Source: Branchiostoma belcheri
Lineage: Eukaryota > Chordata > Leptocardii > Amphioxiformes > Branchiostomatidae
NCBI RefSeq assembly: GCF_001625305.1
Contig: NW_017804076.1
Coordinates: 1,346,871-1,410,870, forward strand
DNA length: 64,000 bases
Reading direction: 5' to 3'
Program-made: the position numbers and the translations under genes
Notes under the pieces: model-generated
The model's input: the letters and a program-made list of their open reading frames with translations, nothing else
Databases searched by the model: none
What the model was told of the DNA's origin: nothing
Shown: piece after piece, positions 48,301 to 59,900 of the stretch
Position numbering within the stretch: position 1 is the first letter of the stretch
Layout of the letters: every line of letters begins with the position of its first letter

Positions 48301-49006
48301 CTGTTCTATCTACAGCCTAGAAAGGGGTAGATAGGGGTAAAAACTACAGTACAATAATATCAGAATGTACAATATAAATGAAATGAAATATAAATAGTAG
48401 TACAATATATACAGAATGTACAATATATATAGTACAATATACAATGTTACAGAATGTATGTAATATATACAGAATGAACAATGTATACAGAAAAAAGACA
48501 ACACTCCTTTTCATTCGCTTTTTTCTGCTGTTTAAGCTTTTGGTGAATATGTCAGTCGAACAACAATACCCAAGTAAGTGTGCATTTCAAGTTCAAGCAT
48601 TTTGTTCCGTAAATTATACGTGCCTTGAATTGGCCATTATACAAATGGTCTCCAAACTTAGAAAAATACCTCCGGACCTGAGGCGTCGCCAAAAAAGTTA
48701 GAATGTAAGATTTGTCTTTATTGCCTTTATTCTGTAAGTTTGTACATATGTATTACGTTACAGACTGGGCTTATATATTTGTCCTACAGCACAGATCTGA
48801 AAAGGGGAGGGGCGCTCAACTACACGACCATTTAGACCTATGAATCTTTTTACCTGGGAGGTCTCTCCATCTTTTGGGTGTCGGAACTCCTTGAAGTGTT
48901 GCGGGTTCTTCCTGTAACAAGACGCGCCGTAAGGACACAGCGGTAGATCGTCAGAGTCGGAGGTTTTGAGTTTCTTGCTCGCAGGTCCTCCATCCACGGC
49001 GGCCAT
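42360..49006 (-). CDS. PBZ-PBZ-coiled coil-ADP-ribosyltransferase (PARP-type)-BRCT protein
   Basis: Thirteen exons on the minus strand: 48854-49006, 48131-48316, 47395-47586, 46891-47004, 46353-46408, 46009-46065, 45786-45907, 45286-45422, 44414-44575, 43875-43951, 43555-43649, 42926-43029 and 42360-42443. All phases agree: 512 residues. PBZ finger 1 has C24, C30, H37, H43 (CPYGASCYRKNPQHFKEFRH); PBZ finger 2 has C70, C76, H83, H89 (CKYGANCYRKNLLHFAQFSH). These fingers bind poly(ADP-ribose). A K/E-rich coiled coil (about 133-177) follows. The PARP-type ART domain (about 230-390) shows LAFHGT (H275), GWYGKGVYFSEYPSYS (Y312) and LIIFNSHHILPCYILHY; the aligned third catalytic residue is C378, not Glu, pointing to mono-ADP-ribosylation or inactivity. 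The end (about 420-500) is a BRCT domain resembling that of PARP1 (LAGKLADKH, KHGGKT, PIVSEDFLYDRI). Likely nuclear and acting in DNA-damage ADP-ribose signalling (inference). No vertebrate orthologue recognised. Confidence 0.85.
43361..43469. repeat. Hairpin element in an intron of the PBZ-ART-BRCT gene
   Basis: GGTATTAGGAATCAGCTGCC and onward to CCGGTCTGGTC pairs with GGACTGGACCGGGCAGCTGA and onward to TTCAGAATACC. The outer CTGGACACCCAGG and CCTGGACTCCAGG also pair. Arms are about 45 bp. It looks like a very small foldback MITE. Confidence 0.65.
45197..45310 (-). repeat. 89-bp tandem duplication that copies the exon 8 donor region
   Basis: CTTGCCTGGCAGCACCTGACACA at 45286 (3' end of exon 8, with its donor CCAC at 45281-45285) is repeated at 45197, again preceded by CCCAC. 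The duplicate offers a second identical donor (AAG|GTGGG) 89 bp downstream in the transcript. Surrounding DNA is C-rich (CCCCTCCCC, CAGCCCCCA). Use of the distal donor would shift or extend the ART domain. Confidence 0.7.
45526..45597 (+). pseudogene. Decayed tRNA-Glu(CTC)-like sequence (pseudogene or SINE head)
   Basis: TCCCATGTGGTCCAGTGGTT, then AGGATTTGATGCTCTCACCG, then a weakened T arm with TTTGATTCC, follow tRNA-Glu closely: the A box, the CTC anticodon in CTCTCAC and the B-box core are recognisable. The acceptor and T stems contain mismatches, so a working tRNA is unlikely. It lies antisense in an intron of the PBZ-ART-BRCT gene. Confidence 0.65.
46493..46647. mobile_element. 155-bp foldback MITE
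   Basis: Ends AAAGAATTGTTCTCACATAG.. and ..CTAGGTGAGAACAATTCTTT are inverted over 23 bp with one mismatch. Inside, GACCCAGTAG pairs with CTACTGGGTC. It lies in intron 4 of the PBZ-ART-BRCT gene. No target duplication is obvious. Confidence 0.7.
47235..47345 (-). repeat. tRNA-derived SINE-like repeat, copy with B box
   Basis: The minus strand carries GTTCGAATCC (plus 47301-47310), a B box, in the same arrangement as 5590-5705: AAATGAGGAAAGTC, AAAAGGCACAAGATCGATGACATAGC, then the B box and CCTCTTGGTTCTGA. This confirms a dispersed family. Confidence 0.6.
47605..47735 (+). repeat. Dispersed repeat, partner of 25195-25330
   Basis: This is the same element as in the GPX intron, in opposite orientation, ending in AAGTTGCCTTCATTATGAAATCTAC. 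It lies in intron 2 of the PBZ-ART-BRCT gene. Confidence 0.75.
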
Positions 49007-49685
49007 GTTTGTTGTGATGGGAATGACCTCAGGTAACCCCGGGCATGTCCAGGCGGCAGCGTGACGTCACCAACGTGGGATTTAGAAAAAAATTCCAATT
49101 AAATGAAACTAGGAACTAATAGGATACAAATACTTTTGACAAATGTATCAAATATTCAAATCAGAAAATAGGTATTTTCATATAATATAGCTGCAAAGCA
49201 TACAACTGTTATTGACTACGTCATGAACGTTACACCTGCCACCCAGCTGCATTTCTCATGAAATCCGATAGAGGAGAAAAATGGATACAGTTTATGGCCC
49301 TCCTTCTGACTGCGTTGCGCAATGGCAAAGAAAAAGCTGACAGGACAAAACCTTTCCTTTCACATATACATACTTCGTGCTAGGACTGCATTTGTTTTTG
49401 CCAACTTTTAAAAGCTGTAAAAACAAGTACGTCTGAAAAACACGTGAACCGCTGGGGACAAGGACAGTGAAATCTGAGTTGACCTGTTGTTGTTTTTTTC
49501 TTGGACGGATCCTCAACTGATGAAAGAAGACGTACCAGGGAAAAACAGGGTGGTCCAATGATCTTGAACTTTAGCTACCTTCGGCTTCCTACCAGGATAT
49601 AAAGTTACGCTCCAGAAAACGGGACGTATTCCTGGCCTAGGCGCCTACTGAGCTCCCAAACCACCCTTTAAATACCTTACACAAC

Positions 49686-49855
49686 TCTCCAAGCAAAGGT
49701 TTGTGTTTTGGCTTATTTTTGGCGTGTTTTTAGGCTTTTTACGCCAACCGTTGGGTTGGCGTAGAATCCGGGTTCTAGTGCAGAAAAGGAACCCGGATAA
49801 AAAAGCCTAAAACACGCCAAAAATAAGCCAAAACCCAAACCTCTGCTTGGAGAGT
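49686..49855. repeat. Foldback element with nested hairpins
   Basis: The outer arms (CTCTCCAAGCAAAGGTTTGT, then GTTTTGGCTTATTTTTGGCG, then TGTTTTTAGGCTTTTT) and their complement on the right span about 55 bp each. Inside are two further hairpins: ACGCCAACC-GTTG-GGTTGGCGT and ATCCGGGTTC...GAACCCGGAT. The word GGCGTGTTTTTAGGC is also echoed near 52490. It is non-coding. Confidence 0.75.
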
Positions 49856-52800
49856 AACCTGACACCAAGTATTTCAACAATTACGGTTTCGGCCTTGGTA
49901 ACAGATGCATGAAGTGCTGACAAGGCAAAAACCTGGTCAACATGTTTTTGAGACTACGGTAACAAGTTACGCCATCCCCCATACGTCACGTTGCTTCGTC
50001 AGCAAGAAGTTCGGCAGGCATGCTCGTGGTTGTTATTCGCCTACCACCTAGCTACTAACAAAGGCCCTCCAAATTTTACGTGATGGTTCGGAATCTTAGG
50101 CTAATAATTTTGTCTCCGATGGCTCTTGAAGGATTTGAGCAAGTTCAAACACATAACAAACTGTAACTCATGACGGCAGAAATCAAATTTTTCGAGAGAC
50201 AAGAAAGCTACGTATATGCTTGCAAGAGACCTCACAGAGACAACATTTCGGGATGGAATTCAAAATAATTTCTCTTCTATCTTATATCGGTATCTGATCT
50301 CTTGATCTTGTGACCAAGGTTAATAAGACTGTATTTGCACTGAAATTACAACTGTAAATACCAGTAAATACATAAACTCCTATATTAAAAGCCGCACTTT
50401 TTAATTCAACCTTTGATCAACTGACATTGACCTTATGAGGTTAGGGGCGGACCAAGAAAGATCCTGGAGTGGGGAATTCGAAAAAGACACCGCACATTGT
50501 TATTCTTGCCATGAAGGAAATGAATGCACAACAAACCTGACGAAACTGAATGCCACATGTCAACGGAAAATTAGATCATAATCCAGCGTAACCACCAGAA
50601 AAATGCGTCCGTGAATAGTTTCATGGCCTTTCATCAGGTTGGTAAGTCACTGAATCTATAGCAGAAACACCTGTGCAAGGTGAACTAGTCATATTTGCCC
50701 TGAGGAAGGTGAGAGACGGTCAACGAAATGTGGACTGAATAAAACACTTGGTTGTGTAAAAAGAGCCTCTTTATTAAAGGAAAAATAGAGATTTCAACAT
50801 TTTCACTCCTCCTTCCACTGATCATACAGAATCCTCCCTTACAACCTGTCGTGCTTTATTATTAATGATGTTTGCATGTACTAGTGTTCTGCACGTTCTC
50901 AGAAGCTACGAGTGTATAGTAATTACGCAATAGCTGTGTGGGAGGGGGTCAAGAGAAGGACACGTTCAATGTGTTAATATGTTACGACTGTGTTGTAATG
51001 TAGATAGCAACAAAAATACGCGAATATTTGCCTTAGGAGGGATACGCCATTGGAAAGTAATGGCAATAAAAATAGGTCCACGTTTTGATGTTAGGTGGAA
51101 ACACAGTGAAGAGTCTGAAATTATCATCGAAAACCAAGTTCACATTTGTGTTTTAATTCAACATTCTTTAGTATATTCGCGGTTGAATATTTGAGCTGTA
51201 TGACTTAATTGAAATAATACTTGACACATGCACAAAGGCCGTGAGTCATGCTATGGTCTCAAGAAGATAACAATCTTTTTCCAACAAAGGTTTAACAAAG
51301 TCTGGTAAGCTCGGTACTTTAGTGACTAGCACGGGAGTAGGTTAAAGGTAATCAATAGACACGTGTCTGGGATGATGTTGACCGTCAATATGTGCCGGGA
51401 TTTGTAAAACTCGTGAATAAAACATTCTCTAGATTTACTTCAAAGAGAAATTTGTTTAACACACATGTAATTTTACCCCATAAAAGATTAGAATGATCTT
51501 ATAATATTGCCGCCTTTGGTATCCCCCACCCCTTGGGTACAACAACCCGCACGTACTGTGTGATTAAAAGTAGTTTGTCATTTTTAGACTTAAAGTTGCA
51601 TTATGTAACACTAGGACGATACAAAATTTGTTGACATTCTGGTATTTTGTGGTGGCAACATAAATGCGAGATAATTACACAAATATGTTGAAAAAAAATT
51701 ATAAGTGGAAGTTACAAATCAAACAAATATTTTTTACGTAATTTATTTCAATTTTTGTGTAAAAGTATTACATAATTCCTCTTTAAAGCTTCTTAGTTGC
51801 TGCTGTAAGGAAATTTGGAGGAGCTCCATTAATTGGCAGGAAATTCGCGATCGTGCCAGCTTCTCGGTGTTTGCAAGAGATCCCGTTTGGTCCTGTCAGA
51901 TAATGTTGTTCGCCTAGCTCAGCAGAGTTCATCGGACTTCAGAACCGGTCCTAACCTGATTTTTCTGGATAGAGGTCAACTTTTATGGACCGAGGACTCG
52001 GATGATGATTAGGCTTATCTGAAATTGTTGTTTGTCCTGTCTCATACTGTAGAGTTCACTGAACTTAAAACCGCAGCTCTACCCAGATTTTGGACAAAGG
52101 ACCTAGGATTGACTTTAATACTGGTTATGGGTTATGCATGGGTGAAGAGAGAAGTCACAATAGAGAGTATAGAAATGGTAGATAGTGTTGAACGTTGTTT
52201 GTCATATATATGCAGAGTTCAATGAACTGCATTGAAAGCTGCCTGGGAAGATAGGGGCATTTCTGGCTACCAGTACTAGTAACGTTATATGGCCACATAG
52301 CTCGGATGATAACTGCATAACCACTGAGCAGTCCCGAAAGGTCTTATTTTTGTATTAACCCCCAAGCAGATCTTTCGGTGGCCGCAAAGACAGTGCGAAA
52401 TTGGCCGGATAGTATCCATTTCGGCCTAGACAGTTAAAAAGTTACCAGTACAAAAAGACAGCCCGATAAAATGCCCCAAATCATGTACACGCCAAAAATA
52501 AGCCAAATAAAGCGTACTTCTTGTGCATACAGAACATTCGTTACTTTCAGCTGTGAAATTCACATTAATGCCAGTCACAACATCTAAGCCAGCATATCCA
52601 CTTTAGATGTAATGTTATAACACGTTGGGTTATCGCCGTGAGACACAAAATTTGACAGCTAGTGCAAATACATTTTGAGAAGGACTCAGCCTTTGCAAAT
52701 ATCTGTTGCTTTCTGCTTTCTACTAGGGGTTATATTCTACCCTATAGGAATACGTTTGCTATTACAGCAAAAGTTAAGGAACACAAGGAAGTGAAACATA

Positions 52801-53049
52801 TTTTGGCATCAGATCTGTCAGCTTCTTGACAGCTGTGACATATTGACCGTATTTCCTCCCTTATGTCTGGAAAGCGGCTGAGGCCTTCAGTGTGTCGGAA
52901 CGGGGGTGTTTGTGACTCCAAACTGGCAACATCCCAAGTACATGTACATTATGGGAGCCAATTGTTTGGCCATATAGGTACTCATTATGGTAAAGCCTAG
53001 TGTGCAAATTCGCACATTAATACATTAATACTCTTCTCTCGTTTCCACA

Positions 53050-53117
53050 GACACACACACACACACACACACGCACACACACACACGCACCGTGACACAC
53101 ACACACACGTGCACATT
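53050..53117. repeat. (CA)n microsatellite
   Basis: ACACAC runs, interrupted by GC and CGTG steps, extend for about 65 bp. Simple sequence. Confidence 0.95.
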
Positions 53118-54097
53118 GACACGCACTCATTCAACCATATAAAAGGAAGCATGACACAGCACAAGTGTTCACTATTATAGGGCAAAGTGCAGTCTGGCTT
53201 TTCCGCTGAGCACAGGACAAAACTCCGGACGTGTATGTCTGTATGGTTTGAATTGGAGATAAAACTACTTTGAAGAGTCAGCATTCGTGATGAGTAGAGC
53301 CAAGGGGCAGTCCGAAGTTCGTCTGGTGATTTTTTTTTGTCGGCAAACTTTGTTTGCTGATACAGAAGTTTGTGGCTTGGCACCGAATCACCTAAAAATG
53401 CCCTTAACTTTGGTTTGTTTCCAGGCTACGAAGAAATGGCCCCGAATGTCAGCATGGCATCTAGTATTAATGATAAATGACACCTTAGCGCATTGTAACT
53501 ACCCGTCTGAGCCCTGAATAGCTTGTTAGAACAAACAAGTTTATCACCTTTCAGGCGCCAAAGAATCGATAAACGAATGAAATGACCTTGTTAGACGGAC
53601 TGACCCAGTGACAAGTGGTCACACTTTATATAATGTTCTTTATAATACCAAGGAGGCTAAAAATTCCTTGGTGACATACTTTTCTGCAGCTCAACTGAAA
53701 AAAGCAACGCATAACGCATATGATAGTGTCAGACGACCAACGAAGGACATTGAAATCTTGTCATTTTTGAGGGGCTAGACATTGTACACTTGGACATGTA
53801 GTAATCACAGGGTAGTGGTTGCACACAATTATTTTGAGGTGACCACATGGGGTACTGTACGATTGTCCGATGATTTGGCCATATTTGGTGTCAGGCTAAT
53901 CTGAGATACATTAGCATTTTCACCAAATTATCTATGATTGCTAAGAAATCCCTATTCTCAATGAACTTAAAAAACCGACCCCTCATTCCAAAAGACCCCA
54001 CAACTTGTAACATTTTCTTATATAGTGAAATAGACGAGAGCTGACGACTGAAAACTTTAATTCTCGAAACGTGAACAGAAATTGTCTTCATAAGTAA

Positions 54098-56325
54098 GGG
54101 ACTGTACGATATTTACCGGGGGGGGAGGGCTGGTGCAAAATGGTCCGGTAAAAATTTTTTTCCATGGCCCTCCCCCCGGCTCAAAATTTTTTTCAATGGC
54201 CCTCCCCCCGGCTCAATTTTTTTTTCAATGGCCCTCCCCCAGCCCAAAAAATTTTTCGGTGGCCCTCCCCCCATTTTTCAAGTCCATGTCTCTTTCTCCC
54301 TGCGTAAATTCCCGAATGAAGTACGCATCCCGATTAAAGTACGCACCCCCGGTTTGGGGCTGGTGGGAGACAAATATTCCCGTCTGAAACGTAAAATGGA
54401 AAAACTCGAATTAAGTACGCACCCCTTCTACGCACGGCCGGTACCACAGTGAACATGTAGTATGTGTGTCTTAAAGACAGTTCGTCGTTCCAAACAAATT
54501 TAAAATTGTTAAAAACTAGATTTATGCCGTGTACTACGTGATGGTATGGTAACGTAGCGCGAAACGTTTCAAGTTCGGGCTTGTTTTTCACCGCCGGCCG
54601 CAGCCGACTTGCAAGACGTCACCACCGCATCGAAAGGTAAGGCAAGTGCGGCGAAACGCACAGATTTGGATCCAGCTTTGGAGTGTTGGTGATCAAGCAA
54701 GCAATGGTCAATAAAGATTCGTGAAAAAAAAGACAATATTTCAATATTGATTTTATCGGTAACGGGGGGTAGTTGAATGTTGATGCACAAGTACGTAGCT
54801 TTAATATTTTTAATACGAAATGCACCGAACGCATCTTCAATAGCGCCCGCGCGATCGACCCATGGAGAGCAACAATCATACAGGCGGAGAACTGGGCGGA
54901 GTATTTGGGTGTAGAGGTGCTACCGAATTTAAAATTTGACACCGAAACCAATTAACACAACAACAGAAGACTACTGGGATCAATGGGACTTGCGATTCCG
55001 AACAGGAGAAAGTGACAAGTTTGACTGCGTTTCAAGTAATCTCTCGTTATGTGATAGATATTTTTGTCACAAAATCAAAGGAATAAACACATGTACTCCG
55101 TAAAATTTATAAGTACAGTCTGTTCAGAGGAAAGAAAGACTTCCTTCTCGGGGTCCATGTTCTGGAAAGCTGTCCTCAGCGCTGCGCATGCCACGGCCCT
55201 CTCTGTGTTCTTCAGCTGTAGGTGTACTTTGCCTGTCGGCGCGCCAAACACCCCACCCACCGGCCGGGCGGTAAGATTTCATCAAAGACTACATTTTAAG
55301 TTAACTCCGCCCCTATCATTGTAGCTTGCCGAACAGTCGAGTAGGAGTACATCTAGCTGGAATTTTTACGTCGTACTGGCTGGTGTAGCCCGCTACAGAG
55401 TGATTTCCTGTGGCATTTATCAAGATTTAAAAGTATTTGTGATACGAAGTGAAACATGGTTAACAATTTCTGAACCTTTGAAACGACATGGGCATAATTT
55501 TTGTTGAAGATTGCTGAGTTGAACTCAAGCCGGAAGTGTATTGGAAATGATGACCGTCAGTCGAGGCACAACTGTTATGTTATCACATGTTACGTTACGA
55601 CGATCAAGAACGTTCACGGCTTGCGGACCATTTCAAATATTACTCATAAACCCTACAATTGTATGTGTACTTACGGGAGGTTATATTTTTGCCGGGGTTC
55701 CACTGAGATCGGCGCCGGCTAGCTGGGGAACGATCCTGTCGGCATGACAAAGCGCCGGGCGTCATTGCCAGAGACCTACATTTTCTTACCGTGGCGTGGG
55801 TGACTTGACTTCTTCTTTTACCGCAACTTGGTGTAAATATCGACGATAGTCACAGGAAATATGTTCATTCATTGAAGTTTAACTTTATTTCCACTCGTCA
55901 ATATTCTTATCTAAACATGCTACAGACGATCGATGTTCCATGCTCCCCGTGCCGGTGTTCCGCTATATTCCTGGGTCGTCCACGGATTTGTCGGCGGAAA
56001 ACTCAAATAAAGTACGCACCGCGACTTTGGCGACGGCCCGCGAGACACTTCTGGGATTTTGAAAAATGTAAAAAGTGCGTACTATATTCGGGAATTTACG
56101 GCGTATTTCTTGTAATTCGGTACTACGCGACGCCATATTTTACAAAAGTTTTTCGGTNNNNNNNNNNNNNNNNNNNNCCCCCCAGGCCTAATTTTTTTTT
56201 TCGATGGCCCTCCCCCCGGCTCAAAATTTTTTTCCATGGCCCTCCCCCCCAGGCCAAATTTTTTTTCAATGGCCCTCCCCCCCAGTGCACCAGCCCTCCC
56301 CCCCCGGTAAATATCGTACAGTCCC
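54098..56325. mobile_element. 2.2-kb TIR transposon with TAA target duplication (PIF/Harbinger-type, non-autonomous)
   Basis: Both ends carry the same 40-bp terminal inverted repeat without mismatch, beginning GGGACTGTACGATATTTACC, then eight G, then AGGGCTGGTGCA. TAA flanks both ends (54095-54097 and 56326-56328). A second inverted pair lies inside: CGTAAATTCCCGAAT..AGTACGCA at 54304-54328 and its complement at 56076-56100. Next to each end, a roughly 30-bp unit, CAATGGCCCTCCCCCCGGCT plus a poly-T tract, is tandemly repeated four or five times in the same orientation. The word AAGTACGCAC occurs at least four times. ORFs inside are short with no transposase, so the copy is non-autonomous. A 20-N gap (56158-56177) interrupts the right array. 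Confidence 0.85.
56158..56177. other. Assembly gap (20 N)
   Basis: Twenty Ns lie in the C-rich tandem array at the right end of the transposon, where assembly would be expected to fail. Confidence 0.98.
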
Positions 56326-56968
56326 TAAGCCACGGGCTTCTGCGGCTAAATTATTTATCATAAGTATACGAGCGATAAACTTGGCAGGAATAAGGCTTTT
56401 TTTAAGACTATTACCATAATAGTTTATTGACAGTGCTATTCATAGATATGAAATATGGAACGCAAACTGTGTCCACCATTCAACACTGTTCATCCTATTA
56501 ATTTCCCTCCAAAAAATAATTTATGCAGAATCTGAAGTACCGGCATGTCAGCAGCTTTTATTGTTCCTCTAGCCCTCCAGCCCAGCAAAACTGCTAGCGA
56601 CAGCTTTTTCCGACTACCCAGTAGTACCTGCACTAATAGAAAGTAACAGGATGTATGCAGAACGTCCCACGAGAGAGGGTGTTACCTGTTCCTAATAAGG
56701 GCAGTCGCTCCATATAAGGGAGTCGTGACGTCACCAGCTGTCCGCTGGGGGTCTTCCCAGAATGTGGACCAATGAGCGATATAAACAAACCACGCGCCTC
56801 GTGGTGACACACAAAGGGTACAACCGGCGAGCTGAGCACATCGTAGCTGCGCTTTCCTGACGATTTTACCTTCTAATCTTTACTGTCTACGCGCAAAGCG
56901 AGGGGATTTGAGAACCAGCGACTCAGCTTATATTCTGATCATCACTGAACGGCATTTTGAGGGATTTT
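56326..56968 (+). promoter_or_regulatory. Promoter region and 5' UTR of the BRICHOS gene, with CArG box and CRE
   Basis: CCATATAAGG (56710-56719) is a perfect SRF CArG box. TGACGTCA (56726-56733), six bases further, is a perfect CRE. ACCAATGAG (CCAAT, near 56768) and CGATATAAA (TATA-like, near 56778) follow. The spacing suggests a start site near 56.81 kb and a 5' UTR of about 150 bases. Factor binding is inferred. Confidence 0.5.
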
Positions 56969-59900
56969 ATGATGGCTAGCGATCTGGAAAAGGCGAAATT
57001 CGTGGACGTGGAATGTACCCTGGCCCCCGACGGTCATGTGAGTGTGATCAAATGGTTTATTTCCTTGTGTTGTGGGTATTCCCCGCCTGTTGTTTTGCTT
57101 TGGAAAATGGAAAGCTGATGCATTGAATCCGTGAGAAATTTTAAAATCATGTTGAAACACCGTATGGACAGGTTTGCACGGTGGTTTTTAAAGCAGGAAT
57201 GTACGATCCAAAGCCTGAGGCGAAACATGCACGTAGCAATTTTTTTTTCGTCCCCCGCCTCTCGTCCTTGGTTTCACCAACGTTTCTGGTAAAACGCACG
57301 TAGGCCACTCTTTGAATCAATGTGTTTTTTGGTCAATAATTCTCAAATCGTTGACGAACAAACGTATGCAGCGGCAGGATGGTCTAGCATGATTTTTCAT
57401 GGCTGTATTTGAGCGTTGTTGTTGTTTTTGTTGTGGTTTCCTCGTCGCTACACCCGAGCCGCCTCGGGCGTGGTGCGGGTCATGTGAGGGAATAGCGCGC
57501 GAAACCATCCATCACTGGGATGTCGTTTGGGCGGGAAACCGCGTGAGGAATTTCACGCCAATCTAACGATGTGCGAAGAAAGGAAAGCCGACCTTTGGTA
57601 ATCGTAGACGCCATAAATAACACGAATCTGTCCCTCAATCGCGTAGATACATCTAAAGGAAGAAATGTTGGGGGAAGAAAAGAGCCGGCCGGTCATAGAA
57701 TCATAACACAAGCACGTGACGACTCTTGGGAATTGCTGTTTCAAAACAGTCTGCCTTTTACTCGGACTATATAAATGTCTTTATAATTCCGGAAATGTTG
57801 CGTTATCAAGTCCTCAGACATGGGAAGACGGCCAGATGTTGTGGCACGTAACCGTCGATGCCTATTTTTGGAGAAGGGCGGTTTTGTTTGGGTTGCCTTA
57901 CGCGGCCCCCATTCACGTCGTTTGGACAAATATAGCACCGAACACCAGTCATATGACTCACGCCCCGCCATCCGGAGGTAATTTTCCATCATGAGTGACA
58001 CGCTTCGTTTCAAATTTGAACAAAAAGCTTTAATCGATCCATACGACCACTCAAGCCACAGTGCTATTAAAGTGCGCTTTTAAAAAACAGTTATAATCGG
58101 GGAACACTTTACTAAGTAGTAACGCTATAACACAGTAAACGCAGTGGGACATCGCGGTAAAATGTGTAACGTAATACTTTCATTGTTGATTTACGTCAAC
58201 GGTTTTTCTTATCTGGTCCAAACTGCACTACTGTATATAGATAGACTTTGACCGTTGCTGGTTCCTTGTTTACACCCACAGCTCTTTCCGTTAGATCGTT
58301 CAAAACAAGTGGAAGTCAGAACAATTACTTGTCAACACACAGTTGGCTAGGTGCCGAGAAGAGCGCCCGCCAACATTTTGTTGACAACAACAGACGCAGT
58401 ACCGCCGGTTTTGGTCAAATTGTTTGCCCCAATAATGTCCTTGTTTGCTCTAATCTAATTTACATTGCCGTTCCAGTTTTAGGACAAGGGCATTCAGGTG
58501 GTTTAGATTTCGTTGGCGGCCCCAAAATGAAGCTGAACCAGACGTAACAAAATGAAAGCCAAAGCTCACGCCTAGCGATCCAGACAAAACCGGATAAAGC
58601 CGCCTCCGTTTTTTTCCAGAAAAAATTATCTGTTGACAGATGTATTAATAATTCAACAGTTATAATGCCCATCCATGTAAAATACGTCATTCATGCGTAG
58701 GGCAGTATAGTATATGCGCATATAGATTGCATAATTATCTGGAGTAGCAGGTGAATGCGCGCGAAACCTGTTGGCGGGAAACAGGTTGTAAACAAAGTGA
58801 AATCCACACCCCCAGTTTATGCAATGTCCTTACAAATGGGTCGTTTCTCTTACTTTTAAAGGTCACGACCTGGAAAGAAAATAGGGCATCCTATTGTTGT
58901 AGTTGATAACCGAGAAAGCAAGGGAAACATGAGCACAGACAGAGCGCAAAAAAACAAGCTGGGAAATTTGGGGGCGTTGACAAAGCATGTCCTTGTTCAA
59001 GTTGTTGGGTTAGCCCTCAGTTTATTTTGAACGCTTCACAAGTCATAACACAGCAAGCCAAAGGGACGAAAAAAGTGCAGCTATCTAAAGGCAACACGTT
59101 TATTTTGTGCAACTGCCAGGATTTAAATATTTGAAGAAGTGAGTAAGACTAACATTCACCCACACAAATATTTTTGGTATCGCAAGGTTTTGTTTTGTTA
59201 AAACTAACTGGCATGTTTTGGTCTGTTGTAGGTGTACGTGGCACAACCAGACCCCAAACCCACCAGCACCAAGGGCCTGATGATGGTGACGGCAGTCGTG
59301 ATGGTGGTGATGGTGTTAGTAGGGGGCCTTGCCGGGACGGCAGTGTGGCGGTATCTGGATGGGAAACCAGAGAGCAGTGTGCCGCTAACTCCTGGGTTCT
59401 CATCTTACATCCTACCTCATCATCTGGACCAGGAAAACACTGTGGTAAGGGACGCTTACAACAGAGAACAAAGAAATTTATCCCACAAACTGACGAAGAA
59501 TTGCAAAATAAAGGATGAAAGGACAATGAATTGACTCCTGAGAGATGCTAAAATTAAGAAATGTAAAATGCAAGCTATGTGAGTTAATTTGTAAAAGACT
59601 TCCATCTAAAAGGATAGGAAGAAAGAAACCGTTGCCTTTGTATTTATATAGCTTTCTGGGTGTCACAAAAATGTTCCATTCTTCTCAGAGAAATCCCCCT
59701 CCTTAGCAGATGACAAAAGGACTTTTTTGCTTTTCATAGGCCACAACCCAGAACTGCATTAACACGACATAAACTACATTGTTTATGAAAACAATGGCCA
59801 AACGGTTATCAGGTAAACAGGCCACAGTCTCTGTTATGGCATCCCCCTTCAAGGGAAAATATTTACCAACAGTGCCACACCTCCAGTGTTATCCAACATG

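Larger units (their letters stand above)
49007..54097. other. Intergenic interval upstream of the PBZ-ART-BRCT gene
   Basis: The first few hundred bases contain the minus-strand promoter; no TATA box is evident. The rest holds a structured foldback at 49686-49855, a related CACGCCAAAAATAAGCCAAA fragment near 52488-52508, a piece similar to 18600-18720 (ACACAAATATGTTGAAAAAA.. near 51678), and a (CA)n tract at 53050-53117. ORFs are all under 130 codons and unconvincing. Confidence 0.5.

Noticed and set aside
52997-53383. 128-codon minus-strand ORF
   Set aside because: Half of it is the translated (CA)n microsatellite (VCVCVC).
55075-55260. Minus-strand ORF with protein-like segment LKNTERAVACAALRTAFQNM
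   Set aside because: Inside the TIR transposon, no recognised domain and no matching neighbouring exons; possibly a captured fragment but not supportable.
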